Of a stretch of DNA of 64,000 nucleotides, positions 22,154 through 36,900 are shown one piece after another. Source of the DNA: Mangifera indica (lineage: Eukaryota; Streptophyta; Magnoliopsida; Sapindales; Anacardiaceae); the NCBI RefSeq assembly GCF_011075055.1, contig NC_058149.1, forward strand, positions 14,142,449 to 14,206,448, read 5' to 3'. Each line of letters starts with the position of its first letter. Position 1 is the first letter of the stretch. The notes under the pieces are model-generated. The model had not been told where the DNA came from and ran no database searches. It was given only the letters and a program-made list of their open reading frames with translations. The translations under genes were made by a program, and so were the position numbers.

Positions 22154-25100
22154 TTTTATAGATATGGATTGTACACATTTTTAGAGAAAATATGACATGG
22201 AAAGTTGTATCTAACAAATTTTAAAGCTATAGAGGTTTAATTGATAATTTTCAAGATGATAATATAAATTTTAAAATTTTTTATTATTTTTAAAAATGTA
22301 TGCTATAATAGGATATAAAAACTATAAAAAGATGTCAGATGGCTGATAGACCTGGCAACTTGTGTAAACATGAATATATGAGGGGGGGAAAAAAAAAAGA
22401 TATGGATTGTTAATTAAAACCCGTATAAAAAATTACCTGTTCCCGATCCACACCCACAGGAGCCGCATGTTTTGCCACGTGAGATGGGGTTAATAACAAA
22501 AGGTGAAAAGTTAAAATAGAAATTGATTAAAATATGAGAAAAAATAGTCAAAGGAAGGCAGTCTAGCAGCCAATGCGCACACATGCAGGCAGCGTAGCTA
22601 CACGGAGAAAATTGAAGAGGATAAGGCTGGGATTTGTTGCATTCTTTATTTTTCACATGCAATGCAAGGAAGGAAGCTAAACCATTGCTTTTGAGTGTTT
22701 CTTTCTTTGTTCATATTACAAAATAATTCAACTACACAATTATGTTTTTTGAAGGCAAAAGTGAAATTGAGAACCTCTTCCTCATCAACCCACTATATAA
22801 AACAAAGTCCAAATACAATAAGCCTTCCCAAGTCTCTCCACTTCTTATTTAATATTTAGTGCTTCTTCTGCGGACTCCCTTACAAATAAAAATCATCATA
22901 CCTTCCTTGACTTACTCTCCACCATTTGTAATGGGTGGATCCTCCCCAAGTTGGTTCGAAGCAAATCTACAGTTCAATTCAACGTTTATTCGTTTTTTAA
23001 TCCGTTGATATTGTATATCTCATTGATAGTACTATTTATTTATGCAATAATACTATTCATCTTGTTAACAATCTTCATGATAATATTATATATATATGTT
23101 AACTCAAATTTGAGTTTGAGTTTATCCGAAACTCAATTTAATTCAAATTAAATATACTTCTATTATTTGTTAGGTTAAATTAGATTCCTCATAAGATAAC
23201 AAAAATGGGGATTTTTTCACAAGACAAAAAAATGGTCCCCTTCATGAACTTTGCCCTTTTTTTTATTTTTTATTTTGTTTCAATTCAATCCAATTCTATC
23301 ACTTGTGACAACATCACATGTAATAAACTTTCCACCACAAAAGACTCACATCTTCCTCTCCTTTCCTTTCTTGTGATGCTAAATTTCCTAAGCTTATTAA
23401 ATACCATTTCCCCACCCCAAAATGTGACACCTCTTCTACACTCTTAACCCCTTTCCCATTTTCAATTTTTCTCTTGCTTCAACCCACATGTCTTGCCGTT
23501 GCTTCCTTCAACAACTTCTCCACATTTTGCTAATTTCTTTCCTTTTATTTTTCCATATATTACTTCATGTGACTTTCTTACTTTCATTCAACTTCTTTGT
23601 CTTTCTTTCACACCATTCTAAACACCTTACCTGAGAAAATATATATATATTTAATATTATATTCTTGAACATTTTTTTATAAATTATGGAAATCCCAAGG
23701 AAGTTTGGAACTATTACAAAGTCAATTTTAGGGTCCACATTTATCAAAAAATTCAAGTCAGAATACACATTTATCGAGGTTTTACACATACCAAGTACAA
23801 TTGTTTTTTTCTTATATAATTATCTCATATTCTTCAAGAAAGATATTATGCATACAGTCCTCTTGTATAGTGTAATCACAAAAGTGGCCCAATAATAAAA
23901 AAAAGTTATAAATTTAAAATTTATTCCCCATATAAAAATTAAATTTTTTATTAATCTAATATAATAGTTATAAAATCAATTATTAAAATTAAAGTTTCGT
24001 TTTTCGGTATGATAGTTTTAAGCCGACTTAGATTTAATCAATAAAATTTGACTAAATGTGAAAATGATAATCCAAATCAAAGGTTATTTGCTAACAAAAA
24101 AAAAAAAGTATACATATAAATTAAAATTTTAATTTTGAATTTTAGTTGGTATAATTTATTGGGCTGTCTCAATTTTAGTTATTTTATTAAATAATTTAAA
24201 ATTTTAATTTTAATATATTGTTGAAAAATTTCGAAACTTATACCTTATTTATTATTTTATATAATTTCATTTTTACCATTTAAATTATTTAGAGGCATTT
24301 CACCCTAAATTTTGCATACTTAATTACTAAAAATGAAAAGGTCTATCCCAACCCAACCATCATTGCCGGCTCTAAATTAAGCTTTCATTAATTGGAATGT
24401 GTCTACAGAAGAAGAAATACGGTAGAATAATAATAATAAATGGCTTAACCAGTAGAGCAAGCAATGGATGGATGGATGTCCACTTTTACTGGGAAAGCAT
24501 TGTCACCGAAAGTTTAATAAAAACAACAAACCATAGAGTTGGTCAACAATTAAAACCTTCCTAGATTACAGTGTAAGAATCTTTAAATCAGGTACTAAAT
24601 TATACCCAAACGGATAGAAATTAGTAGCCCTCAACCATTTGTTGCCAACAAATTTGGGGAGACCCCTAAAATTTTATGTATAAATAGTTGGGTGTTAATC
24701 ATAAACAAAACTTACAAGTGATTCGATGGTTGTGTCTTTATCATGTTTGTAAAATTTTAATTTATCTAATACAATGATTATAAGTTTGATCATTATATTC
24801 TGAAGTTTATTCATCCAATCAATACTAACGGATCTCTTGATTACGAAAAAAAAACTATAAAGATCAAGTAAATAATTAGATTATATAATCATATAATAAT
24901 ATGTTGAGTAAATTTGAGTTGAGTCTAAAATCTATTTGAATTTAGTTCGAATTTATAATTTTTAAGTTAAACAAAGTCTCATTTGAACTAGGGTGAAATG
25001 ATGCCGGAAAATTGTCAATGAAATAAACTATACTGTTAATGGGAATATAATAAAATTTTATATTTATTTATTGGTATTATAACTATTATATTAAATAAAT

Positions 25101-28100
25101 TAAATTTTTTATTATTAATAAATGGAGAGTAAATTCCAAACTTATATGCTTTTGCGGACGTGTCCCACTTTCCCTACTGGAACTACCGGGGCAATATATA
25201 CCCTATAAAAATATATATATATACTACAGTTATGCCTAATCCAGATGGGCATCTTATCTCTCTGCCACCGGTCCTTGCCCAATTATGCATCCTCTATTTT
25301 TTACATTGCTTTCAAGTGGGTCAATTTGTCCTTTGAAGTGACCCTAAAGAATCCTGTGTGGGGCTTTGGGAACCTAAACCATGGACCACTTCCTCTTTTG
25401 TTCAAGAGTTCAATAATGTCATTTTTTTATCCTAAGTTTGCCGCAATTTCAATTTTCACCCCTTAAATGTTCAAACTGTAAATGGTTCCATCACTACACT
25501 ACCCCTATTTTATAAAGAAACAATAAATTATTTCTAGAAGCTTTTTTTTATTATTATTTCAATATCAAATAAATGAAGGATTTTAATTAATCAATTTTAT
25601 ATACCTAACCAATAAATGTAGGGTAGATTTGAATTAAGTTAAATTTATACAAAGGTCAATTTGAATTCGGATTAAATCTGATATGACAAACTTAAATTTA
25701 AAGTAAAATTGACTCAAATTATAAATAATGACATAGAAAGAGATAACATTTGATAAAAAAAGAGAAGAATCAGAGTTGTTGGAGATGAATAATTGTCAAA
25801 TAAGACTTTTAGTGCTAAAACATCAATAAACCCACAAACTCAAAAATCAAACTACCTATTTAAACTAAATATGGATTCAAACCTGAATTGATTCTAATAA
25901 TGAGATAAATGTATTGATCTCCAATGAAACTGATGTTAAGTGACTTTGAAACTAAATGATAATCGGTTAATACTCACTAGTCATTGACCCACAATATCAT
26001 GAGTAGAGTAAAAGAGAGAATGATTATAAAAATAGGTGGGTTTGCCATTGTCTTCAACCAATAACTCAAGCATTGGCTAATTTGATTATACTATTAAAAT
26101 AATCATTATTATTATTTTTACTATTATTGTTATAGATAAGATTACAAATAACATAATTTTCTTAAAAGGGAAGTAAAATGAGTTTTACATTATTACATTT
26201 TTGTTAATAGAGTTTCATTTTAAATGGGTAAAAAAAAAATTAAGTATTAAAGGGGTAGAAAGGACTTTTATAAAATACAGGGTGAAAGATAATTTGTTCT
26301 AATATTCGAAAAATATTTTATGTGAAAATGCTTACCATTATTAGTGCGTTGTAAGTGGGAATATAATATTTAGAAGGCTTTACACTTTCGTCTCCTTCCC
26401 TTATCCCCTACTCTTAAAAAGATTCTCAGTCTAAGATATTTCATGTGTAAATAATCGGATCAATTTTAAATATATATTTATTATATCATTATTTCTTTAA
26501 AAAAATATATTAATTTATATTAATATTATATCATATCATATTATATAACTTTTTTATATATCATTTTTTATTTTTATTATACCATATAATAAATATAATG
26601 AATTATAAGATACTAGAAATTGTACCTTAGGTTCATTTCAAGTAACAGTCACATCAACGTAGATCCAAAATTTTGTAATAATATGGAGTTTTATAAATAT
26701 TTGAAAATGGTGTACAAATTTAAATTGGCCATTTTGACTTTTATATATGCCATTTTGTTTGAACAGCAAAGACTTCAATTTCTCCTGCTAATAAAATACT
26801 ATTTAAACTTTATAATTTTCAAAGCTCACCTACTATTGATTTGGTGACTCTAATCAAGATAACCTTCCACACCCATTCTAGATAAATAGCCTTAGAAGAG
26901 TCAAACTAAAACAAGCCTTAAATTTGGCTTGACCAACTGTGCAATTTACTAAGGCATTCCCGTTTTGAAAGTCCTTTTACACCAGCTAGCTTCTTAATTT
27001 TAACATTATCCATGTGGGTATTCTTAATAACATCATATTTTATAATAATATATTATCTTTACATTTAATTATATATTTAAATTATAAATAAATAAATTAT
27101 TTATATGTATAATAACAACAAGTATAAATATTATAATAGATATTGAAATCTTTTACTAAATCTTTTTTACTGTCATCTAAATTATTACTTTAATTAGTGG
27201 TGAAAAATTTTATTAATTTCCGTACATTGTTTATAGTGGTTACTAGTGCATGATTAATTATTGATAAGGAAAACCCAAATGGCTAAATGTGAAAAATATT
27301 TCCAAGCACTAAGGCATGGACTAATAATAATAAGACTTAATGGCAAACCCCACAAATCTAAAAATTAAATAATTTTATTTTCGTTCCACCATGTGGTATT
27401 ATTCTCCTTTATTTATTATATTTCTTCGTTCTTGGAAACAATAACATGTGCAAACTCCATTTTAATTTTCCTTTTTTCACGAAAATAAAAAATGGGTAGG
27501 TTAAAAAGGACCCACACAAAATTTATCTTTAATCATAGCCGTTAATCTTAATCATCTCACAAAATCACCGGTCTAGTTGCGTCCTTATACCGTTTCCATC
27601 GCGTTCACTGACAATTATTATTATTAAAAACATCTAACGGCCAAGATGCAATCAATCATTTTCCAAAGTCAAACGTCTACGACGGCCCGCCAGGCTCTCA
27701 ACGTCACCAAACCAAACCAAACCGACTCCGACTGTTAATTGAAATTATTTCCAATTTGTTAATAGTTCAATCCGGGCCCCACCGACATAATTGGGTTTGG
27801 GTCAACTTTGGCTCTTCCTTCTTTTCAAATCTCAACTTACAAATTTCTCCGCACGAATGGACGCCAGATCTTGAAATTAAAAAAAAGAAAGCAGAAAAAG
27901 AGTTTTAATTTCTGCTTTCCAAAAACACTTTTGAAAAATATATTAATTTTCCACAAATTTTCCTAGTTAGATAAATCTACGTATTAAAATCATTTTAAAC
28001 ACATAAGATGGTTACATTTTACCAGAAATATGGATGACAATGGGATAGAAACGGTCAAATAATCTAATTCAAATCTTCACACCGGAAAATTTTCTCTATC

Positions 28101-29814
28101 AATTGTTTCTCCATCATCCCTTAAATAAATAATAATTTATTTATTATATGTCATGATATATTTATAGTAATTTAAAATTTTTAAATATATTTTAATAATT
28201 GAGGATTTAGAGAATATATAAAAAAGAGAAACTATAAAGAGTACAGAGTGAGAAGAAGATGATCAAAAGATATATTTATCTCTATCAAAAAATCCTCTAC
28301 CCGTTCGATAAAAAATAGATTGAGGATCTAGTTCGTCAACCTGAATTATTATTTATAAAAAAAATTATATAAAACACGTATTTTTATTTTCAAGCAAAAG
28401 AAACTTATATTAAACGAATGTGTTAACAAAAACACAAAATAGCGTTGTTTTGATATTTTAACAAAACCCATATTAGTGCTTAAAAATATAAAACATATAT
28501 GAACTAATATAAAAAATGTATTATAAACATTTACGATAATAAAATTAGGATTAAAGCTGCATTAATATAAATACATTATATTAAATTTATATATACATGT
28601 TACACATATTTCTCTTGTATAAATTTTATTTTTGTATTTTTATAAATATATTTTTAATCATTCATTGTATTTTGCCTTTTGAGGCAAATTTTGCCCAATT
28701 TGGACTCCAAAAGTTGGTTCATATTTAATATTTAAACATGACGAGGTGAATGAGATGACTTGTTCCAGTAATACTCAGCATATCAATTTGGGTACTTAAT
28801 TAATTAATATTAATTACAATCATTAATCATTAAAAATAAATGTATTATTGATCTCTCGTGGTGGGTGACATAATCCAGCTTGTAATTGAGATGACTATGC
28901 TTAATAGGAGTTGACTTACAAATTAATTATCTGGTAATTATTTTTTTTATAAATTAAACAAATTCACGCCAGGAAATATATATATATTTAGAAAATTGTG
29001 GGAAAATGTTGTATTTACAAAAATAGACACTGGTACGGTAAAACTGAAAAACTGTACTTTCAAAAAGTCCTCGAAAATAAATTAAAATAAATATTAAAGG
29101 AAAATGATAAAATCGCCATTATCTCCTAAAACAACACTAGTAGTAAAAAGGTTTTTGTGGGGACACAATCGTTTCCTGCCTCTAGCTACCTTCACCGACA
29201 CGTGTCCTTTTTGAAAACCTAATTTTCTAATTATCGACCAACTGAAACGCTGTGCATTTATATCTGTTAGAATTTTTCGTCCTTACCCACGCGCCTTTCA
29301 CGTGAGTGGCACGCTTGTTAATATTTAGAAAAACAAAAAAAAAGAAGAAGCTAACTTAGGTTACGATCTGTTATAAAATATAGGACCTTTTTTTATTTTC
29401 TAAAATATAAAATTTATAAATAGTTTTTTTTAGAAGATGAAACGGTGCCGTCCAATAAAAACGAGAAAAAAATCGTATTCATGTAGAGCTTGGTCTTGCA
29501 CGTCGTGGAAAAAATTCTAAATTATACAATTTAATATTCTCATGATTATCAAATAAGTAATTTGAATTTCAGTAAAATTTGACTTCTCTGTTCATACTAT
29601 TTCACAAGCAAGTGAATATAAATCACAATTACTATTAAATAATTAAATTTGAAATTTCTACCCTATATTAAAAGCTGGTAGAATAATTTGATTTTGTTTC
29701 AAACTTGTAGATAAATTTGACTAAGCCTCCTAATTTTCTATACAAAAAATAAAACTTACTTTGATTTAAACTAAAATTAAAAAAATAACCAATTTAGTAT
29801 CAACGGGAAGAATA

Positions 29815-30195
29815 AATTAAGACTTGAATTTAGTTTGATTTATAAATTTGACTCAAAATTAATTTTAATTTTAGATTTGATTTTAGTTGAATTAAATTTG
29901 AATATTTAAATTAATTTAAATTTGATTTATTCATGAAAAATAAATCAAATCCTTGTGTAAACATGAACTTGAGTTGTTTGATTTACGTTATAATTAGATC
30001 GGCTTAAGATTAATTATAGAAATAAATTGAGGCTTGAATTATGAAATCAACTTAAATGTAATTTATTTTTAGACTTATTCAAATTTAATTTAAATTTAAA
30101 TATTTAAACCGATTTAAATTTTATTTATTTATAAAATCCAATCCTTATGTAAACTTGAACGTAGCTTACTTGATTTGAATTATAATTTAAGTTTG
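29815..30195. repeat. Diverged tandem dimer of about 190-210 bp
   Basis: A block containing CTTGAAT...ATTTAAAT...AAATC(C)AATCCTT.TGTAAAC.TGAAC recurs: CCTTGTGTAAACATGAACTT at 29951 and CCTTATGTAAACTTGAAC at 30143, with matching words on both sides. Its origin is unknown and it may be part of an old transposon. Confidence 0.6.
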
Positions 30196-30596
30196 AATAA
30201 TTCAAATCGAATTTAATCCCATACAAAAAGAGTTGTTGTACTGAGATGTACTATACATGTGAAGCCAAAATCAAGACTTTAAAATTGAGACTTTTAGATC
30301 ACGTTATAAAGAATTAAAATAAGAAAATAAAGATTTATTTTTTTGAAAAAGTCAGAAAATAATAATAATTTAATATACAATTGGGAAAACCGTAACGTTA
30401 ACGATAACGTTGAAATGACGGTAAACAGAAAGGTCATGCTGTGACCACTAATCCAATCGTTCAAGAGCCAAAGCGAGAGAGGCAAATCAAGAGCAGCATC
30501 TCGCGTGAAATCACGCATGAAACGCGCGCGTGGTTCAAAGAAATTAAGTGACAGCTTTGTGAGCCGCGCCACCACAGCTCCACAAGTCCAATTCAA

Positions 30597-30604
30597 TATA
30601 AATA
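30597..30604 (+). promoter_or_regulatory. TATA box of the proton-ATPase gene
   Basis: TATAAATA lies 319 bp upstream of the ATPase ATG and precedes a leader rich in pyrimidine runs (CTCTCCTCTCC). It predicts a transcript start near 30630. Confidence 0.6.
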
Positions 30605-30809
30605 GAGGCATGCGACTTCGGTGGCATGATTCAAGCTTGGCTCTCCTCTCCTGCCAAATCCTTTCACAATTTTACATAGAGGAAAAAAAAAAATCAAAAC
30701 CTAATCAGGAAAATCAGTCACATTCACTTTTTCTTTTTCTTATTTCCCTCTCGTCTAGTCAGTAGACTTCCGTAGTTGCTGTACAAGTATTTGTATTTCT
30801 TCATCCATT

Positions 30810-30824
30810 ATGACGACCCAGTAA
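30810..30824 (+). promoter_or_regulatory. Upstream ORF in the proton-ATPase leader
   Basis: A four-codon frame, ATG ACG ACC CAG TAA, sits in the predicted leader 99 bp before the main ATG. A longer frame (30626-30679, 17 residues) begins at about the predicted transcript start and may or may not be transcribed. Leader uORFs are known in other plant PMA/AHA genes. Confidence 0.5.
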
Positions 30825-30922
30825 CAGAAATTTCGTTCTCTTCGTTCACATATATTCTATTTATAGCGTAGAGGGCTTTCATCTTTTTAGTTCTGTGAAC
30901 ACTCGCTCTGCTTGCTCCGAAG

Positions 30923-33900
30923 ATGGGCGGTAAGGGCATCAGTCTCGAAGAGATCAAAAACGAGACAGTTGATCTGGTATTCTTCTTCGTCTTCTCCTTT
31001 TTTTTTTTATATATTTTGTTTGGTTTCCTAGAAACATGGGGAAAATAAAAGAAGCTGACTGGTTGTGTTTGTTTTTCTTTGAAATACTGAATTACTGCTT
31101 CATGTTAGACGTTATCTTAAGTTGCATGTTTACCGACCCAAAAAATTATACGTTATTGATGTATATTTTTATTGATAAGTTCTGGTTTACTGGTTTTTGG
31201 CTCTTGTTTTATGGTCTATGATTGTTTGTTGGGGTTTAGGCCTTTTCTTTTCACTTTCTTGTACCTTTTTGGGTACTGTTTCATCTATCGGAAATATCCC
31301 GATAATTATTGGCTTCTGTTGCCACCTCTGCTGATGATGCGGCTGCGCCGGTGGTGGCAACGATGGCGGGGAATCTTTTTGTACGTATTATTTCGCCGAT
31401 GATGCTGTTATTTTTGGAAGGTTGTAACGTGTTTAAGAAAAATCTCATATATATTAAAGACTGACATGGACGGCCCTGATGCGGCGATTTCTTTTGACTT
31501 TTTAAATCATATTTTATTTAATATTCGTTAAAATATTCTCTCTTATAAAAGGAATTGTTTGGCTACACGTCTGTTCTTATCGTGATAGCACGCATCCAAT
31601 CACCTGTGCAAGTTGTAAGACGATGAAGTCATCCTTAAAAAATATTGAATCGATGCTCTTACCTCTCGTATTTCACGCGCTGAATCGGCGGGTGTAAGAC
31701 TAAAATATTCAATTTACTATATTATCAGTAATTTTTTGGGTCAAAATTACTGTATGCCATTTAATTTACTATCTGGATGTGGATTTATGAGGTTTTTGAA
31801 TGTACAAATTTGAAGTCCTTGTGTGTCGTTTTCATTCTGCTGGGAGGTGTTTTGGGGTTCTTCCGTGGTACTTTATTCCTCTGTCATCGAATCCTTGTCA
31901 TTTTTTCCCAATTTTCTTGAAGTACTTTAATTTTGGAAGAGTAACGAAAAAGAATTCAATCTGAGATGAGTCTAGAACTGTTTCGAACTCGGAAGAAACA
32001 CAAAAATATTCAGTAGTTCGTTTGCTGGGTGTACAACCGAGCTGATCTCGAGTTGGAGTCAAGCCGGCTCCGATTGGATCACCCCTCCTTTTTTTCGTCT
32101 GTTCTTAACATGTGAACTAACCCCTCAGCTGATTATATTATCACTGCTTTTATTGGAGTCGTTTGATGATAAAGAAAATTATAAGTTGTCGAAGGTTCTG
32201 ATTCTTTAGATGATAAATCTATTTTTTTCAAATAAATATAAAATAAAATTTGCTGTTGGAAATATATAACTGAACTTATCACAGTGTAAGCTACGTAATT
32301 TTGTTTGAAAATAGCCAACTGATCCTACCCATTAGCTTTGATTATGGAAAGTTAAACTCTTCTCATTATATGACAGGAAAGGATACCCATAGAGGAAGTC
32401 TTTGAGCAGCTGAAATGTTCAAGGGAAGGACTAAGCGAAGAGGAAGGAAGAAATCGGCTGAACGTTTTTGGTCCCAACAAACTGGAGGAGAAAAAGGTGT
32501 CCTTTGTTTTCGCAACATTTATATATAATTAAAAATTGGAAACAACTTAAAAATTGATGGACTAATTATGCAGGAAAATTAAATATTAAACTTTGAGTTT
32601 TTGTATTTGGTAAACAGGAGAGCAAAATCCTAAAGTTTTTGGGCTTTATGTGGAACCCATTGTCATGGGTCATGGAAGCTGCTGCTGTAATGGCTATTGC
32701 TTTGGCTAATGGTGGTGGAAAGCCTCCGGATTGGCAGGACTTTGTTGGTATCATTGTCTTATTGGTGATCAACTCCACAATCAGTTTTATTGAAGAAAAT
32801 AATGCTGGTAATGCGGCAGCTGCCCTCATGGCTAATCTTGCTCCCAAGACTAAGGTGACATTAACAAAATATTAAATATCTTATATTAGCAATTCTACAT
32901 TATTTCCTCGTGTTTTTATTAATTTGATTTGATGTTTTTGTGGTCATTTAATGTAGGTTCTCAGAGATGGCCGATGGAGTGAGCAGGAGGCTGCGGTATT
33001 GGTTCCAGGAGATATCATTAGCATCAAACTTGGAGATATTGTCCCTGCTGATGCTCGACTTCTTGAGGGTGATGCTTTGAAGATTGATCAATCTGCTCTC
33101 ACAGGAGAATCTCTTCCTGTCACCAAGAATCCGTATGATGAAGTATTCTCTGGTTCAACATGTAAACAAGGTGAGATAGAGGCAGTTGTTATTGCCACAG
33201 GTGTGCACACCTTTTTCGGTAAAGCTGCACATCTTGTGGACAGTACCAATCAGGTCGGACATTTCCAGAAGGTTCTCACTGCCATTGGGAATTTTTGCAT
33301 CTGCTCAATTGCTATTGGTATAATAATTGAAATCATAGTCATGTACCCCATACAGAGTCGCAAATATAGGCAAGGAATTGACAATTTATTGGTTCTCCTT
33401 ATCGGAGGAATCCCAATTGCTATGCCAACTGTTCTGTCTGTCACCATGGCTATAGGTTCTCACAGGCTATCTCAACAGGGTGCTATCACCAAAAGAATGA
33501 CTGCCATTGAAGAAATGGCAGGCATGGATGTTCTATGCAGTGACAAGACTGGTACCCTGACCCTTAATAAGCTAAGTGTTGACAAAAATCTGATTGAACT
33601 GTTTGCAAAGGGTGTGGAGAAGGAACATGTTATCCTTCTTGCTGCTAGAGCTTCAAGGACTGAAAATCAGGATGCCATTGATGCTGCTATTGTTGGGATG
33701 CTTGCAGATCCAAAAGAGGTATAATCTACTCTCTTGGCCTTCAGCTCAAATTTGTGTTTGATATGATTCCTGAGTAACATGATTAATGACTAACAGGCAA
33801 GAGCTGGCATCAGAGAAGTTCATTTCTTTCCTTTCAACCCTGTTGACAAGAGGACTGCTCTCACTTATATTGATTCAGATGGCACATGGCATCGTGCTAG

Positions 33901-36900
33901 TAAAGGGGCACCTGAACAGGTAAAATTTGTCATTCCGTCCACTGTCAAACAACTCATGAACAACATGGTTGTGCATGACTAATTTTTGAGTTTTTGATTG
34001 TTTGAAACTAGATCATAACCCTATGCAATTGCAAGGAAGATGTTAGGAAAAAGGTTCATGCAGTGATTGATAAGTTTGCAGAACGTGGACTTCGATCTTT
34101 GGCTGTGGCCAGACAGGTACTGAACATTGAACTACTCTTTAAATGTGCTAATCCCCAAGTTAATTAAATAGTGACTAATATTATATATTAATACTCACAG
34201 GAAGTTCCTGAGAGAACAAAAGAGAGTCCTGGGGCACCATGGCAGTTTGTTGGTTTATTGCCTCTTTTTGATCCTCCTCGTCATGATAGTGCAGAAACCA
34301 TTAGAAGGGCTCTCAATCTTGGTGTCAATGTTAAAATGATCACCGGTAAAATTTGTTTAACATTATGTCCAACGTTTTCCATTTTATATTGATCACATGT
34401 AAAACTTAATTATTAATTTCAACATTTTGAGTTTTAAATTTATTGACTGCGCCTTAAAACTTGTATATTGTCAATAGGGGATCAACTTGCTATTGCCAAG
34501 GAAACTGGCAGGAGGCTTGGAATGGGAACAAATATGTACCCTTCTTCATCCCTCCTTGGGCAAGACAAGGATGCTTCCATTGCTGCCCTCCCTGTGGATG
34601 AGCTAATTGAGAAGGCTGATGGATTTGCTGGCGTGTTTCCAGGTGCATCTAGCTGCCTTTTTCTTTAATATACTTAATTGGATCTGTGCATAATTCTCAT
34701 CAATATGGTTGATAACATTGTTGACATAATACCAAGCAACCATTAACAAGTGGTCTCAATTAAATCTAAACATGTTAAATGTAACTTTTGAAATTTAGAA
34801 TGTGCCACTGGCTGTGTTATTTTAATTTTTCACAGAAATCATGTGATATAAACATAAATTGATATTTGTTTTATTTTTACTGTGATTCACATTAATGCAC
34901 ATATTTAGTTACTTTTGATCTTTTCTAAGTATTTGTTGAAAGGTGTCTCTGAATTTCTCTTGAACCTATTTTTTGTTGATGATATGGTAGAGCACAAATA
35001 CGAAATTGTTAAGAAGCTGCAGGAGAGGAAACACATTTGTGGCATGACTGGAGATGGTGTAAACGATGCACCTGCTTTGAAGAAGGCAGATATTGGTATT
35101 GCTGTTGCTGATGCTACAGATGCCGCAAGAAGTGCCTCTGACATAGTTCTTACTGAACCTGGACTGAGTGTTATCATAAGTGCAGTGCTTACCAGCAGGG
35201 CCATTTTCCAAAGGATGAAGAACTACACTGTTAGTACCACAAGATAACTTTTACTTTTTCCTTTATCCTTCTAAATTTAAAATTGAAAATCATTCATTTG
35301 AGTGCCTAATATTGAGTTATTTCCTTTTCTTCTCAGATCTATGCTGTTTCAATTACCATTCGTATTGTGGTAAGTAAACCAAAACTAATCTATATATGCT
35401 TGTTCAATTAATAAACCTTTTTAGCCATTGATTACAATCATTTAATCTTCATTATTCTTAAATTGGCAGCTTGGCTTCATGCTCATTGCACTTATTTGGA
35501 AGTTTGACTTTTCACCCTTCATGGTTCTGATTATTGCAATTCTTAATGATGGTAAGATTGTATTCTGTAAACCATTATATCAATATGCATAATGTTTCTT
35601 GACTTAGAACCAGCAGTAGTCTGATTTTATGTATTATTTTAACCTCAAGGAACAATCATGACCATTTCAAAGGATCGTGTCAAGCCATCTCCTCAACCAG
35701 ACAGTTGGAAGTTGAAGGAGATTTTTGCTACTGGTGTTGTGCTTGGAACTTATTTAGCAATCATGACCGTAATATTCTTTTGGTTAATGAAGAAAACTGA
35801 CTTCTTTCCGGTAAGAGCATGCATATGCATGTCATGTCCAACAGACTCATGGCATTATTAACATCAATTTATTTATTGTCATGATATCTTATGGTTCTAG
35901 TTGTTTATAATTTTTTATAATGCAGGATCGTTTTGGTGTAAGACCAATTAAAACTAAAGACGATGAAATGATGGCGGCTTTGTATTTGCAAGTCAGTATC
36001 ATTAGCCAGGCCCTCATTTTTGTCACAAGATCCCGTAGTTGGTCATTTGTCGAACGCCCTGGACTTCTCTTAGTCACAGCATTTGTTATCGCTCAATTGG
36101 TAGAGAGTTCATCTGAACTTTGTATATTTACGACCATCATTCTTTATGTTGCCTTGATTCAAACCCCTCCATATAAGATGACAATCAATTGTTTACCCTT
36201 CTCTTCATCAAACATCTTGCCAGTTTGCCTTACGAATTTTCAAAGTTGATGTTAAACTGTTTTTTTAATTTACAGGTAGCAACATTCATAGCAGTATATG
36301 CCAACTGGGGCTTCGCACGGATACAGGGCTGCGGCTGGGGCTGGGCTGGTGTTATCTGGCTTTACAGTCTGGTAACATTTTTTCCTCTTGATATAATCAA
36401 ATTTGGAATCCGCTACATTCTGAGTGGCAAGGCATGGAATACTCTCTTGGATAACAAGGTAAGCTATTCCATAATTCTTTTAGATGATAGAGTACTTCAA
36501 AGTTTATATAATTTTTTGACTCATTTTCTCTTCTGTTGTCTATTGTGATAGACTGCTTTCACCACCAAGAAAGACTATGGAAAAGAAGAGAGAGAGGCAC
36601 AATGGGCAGCTGCTCAAAGAACTTTACATGGCCTTCAACCGCCTGAAACAACCAACCTTTTCTCTGATAAGAGTAGTTATAGGGAGCTTTCTGAGATTGC
36701 TGAGCAAGCCAAGCGACGTGCTGAGATGGCAAGGTAAGCCATTTCTTTCACACCCAATTTGCAATGCACAAGAAGATACACCAACTTAACCTCATTTTGA
36801 ATGTTGCCTTTTGCTGCAGGCTAAGGGAGTTGAATACTTTGAAGGGGCATGTTGAATCAGTTGTGAAGCTGAAGGGACTTGACATAGATACAATTCAACA

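Larger units (their letters stand above)
21597..30596. other. Nine-kb AT-rich intergenic region without a supported gene
   Basis: Very AT-rich DNA with homopolymer runs and many degenerate TTTGAATT/AATTCAAA words. Short open frames occur (for example 22951-23151 and 23205-23447) but have hydrophobic, composition-driven translations and no homologue that I recognise. A TATA-like CTATATAAAAC at about 22792 is followed by a 25-codon frame starting at ATG 22931 (MGGSSPSWFEAN); it is too short to call. No tRNA, rRNA or known plant miRNA sequence was found by eye. Confidence 0.6.

Noticed and set aside
22951..23447. Two plus-strand open frames in the AT-rich desert
   Set aside because: The translations are low-complexity hydrophobic runs with no start context, splice partners or family likeness.
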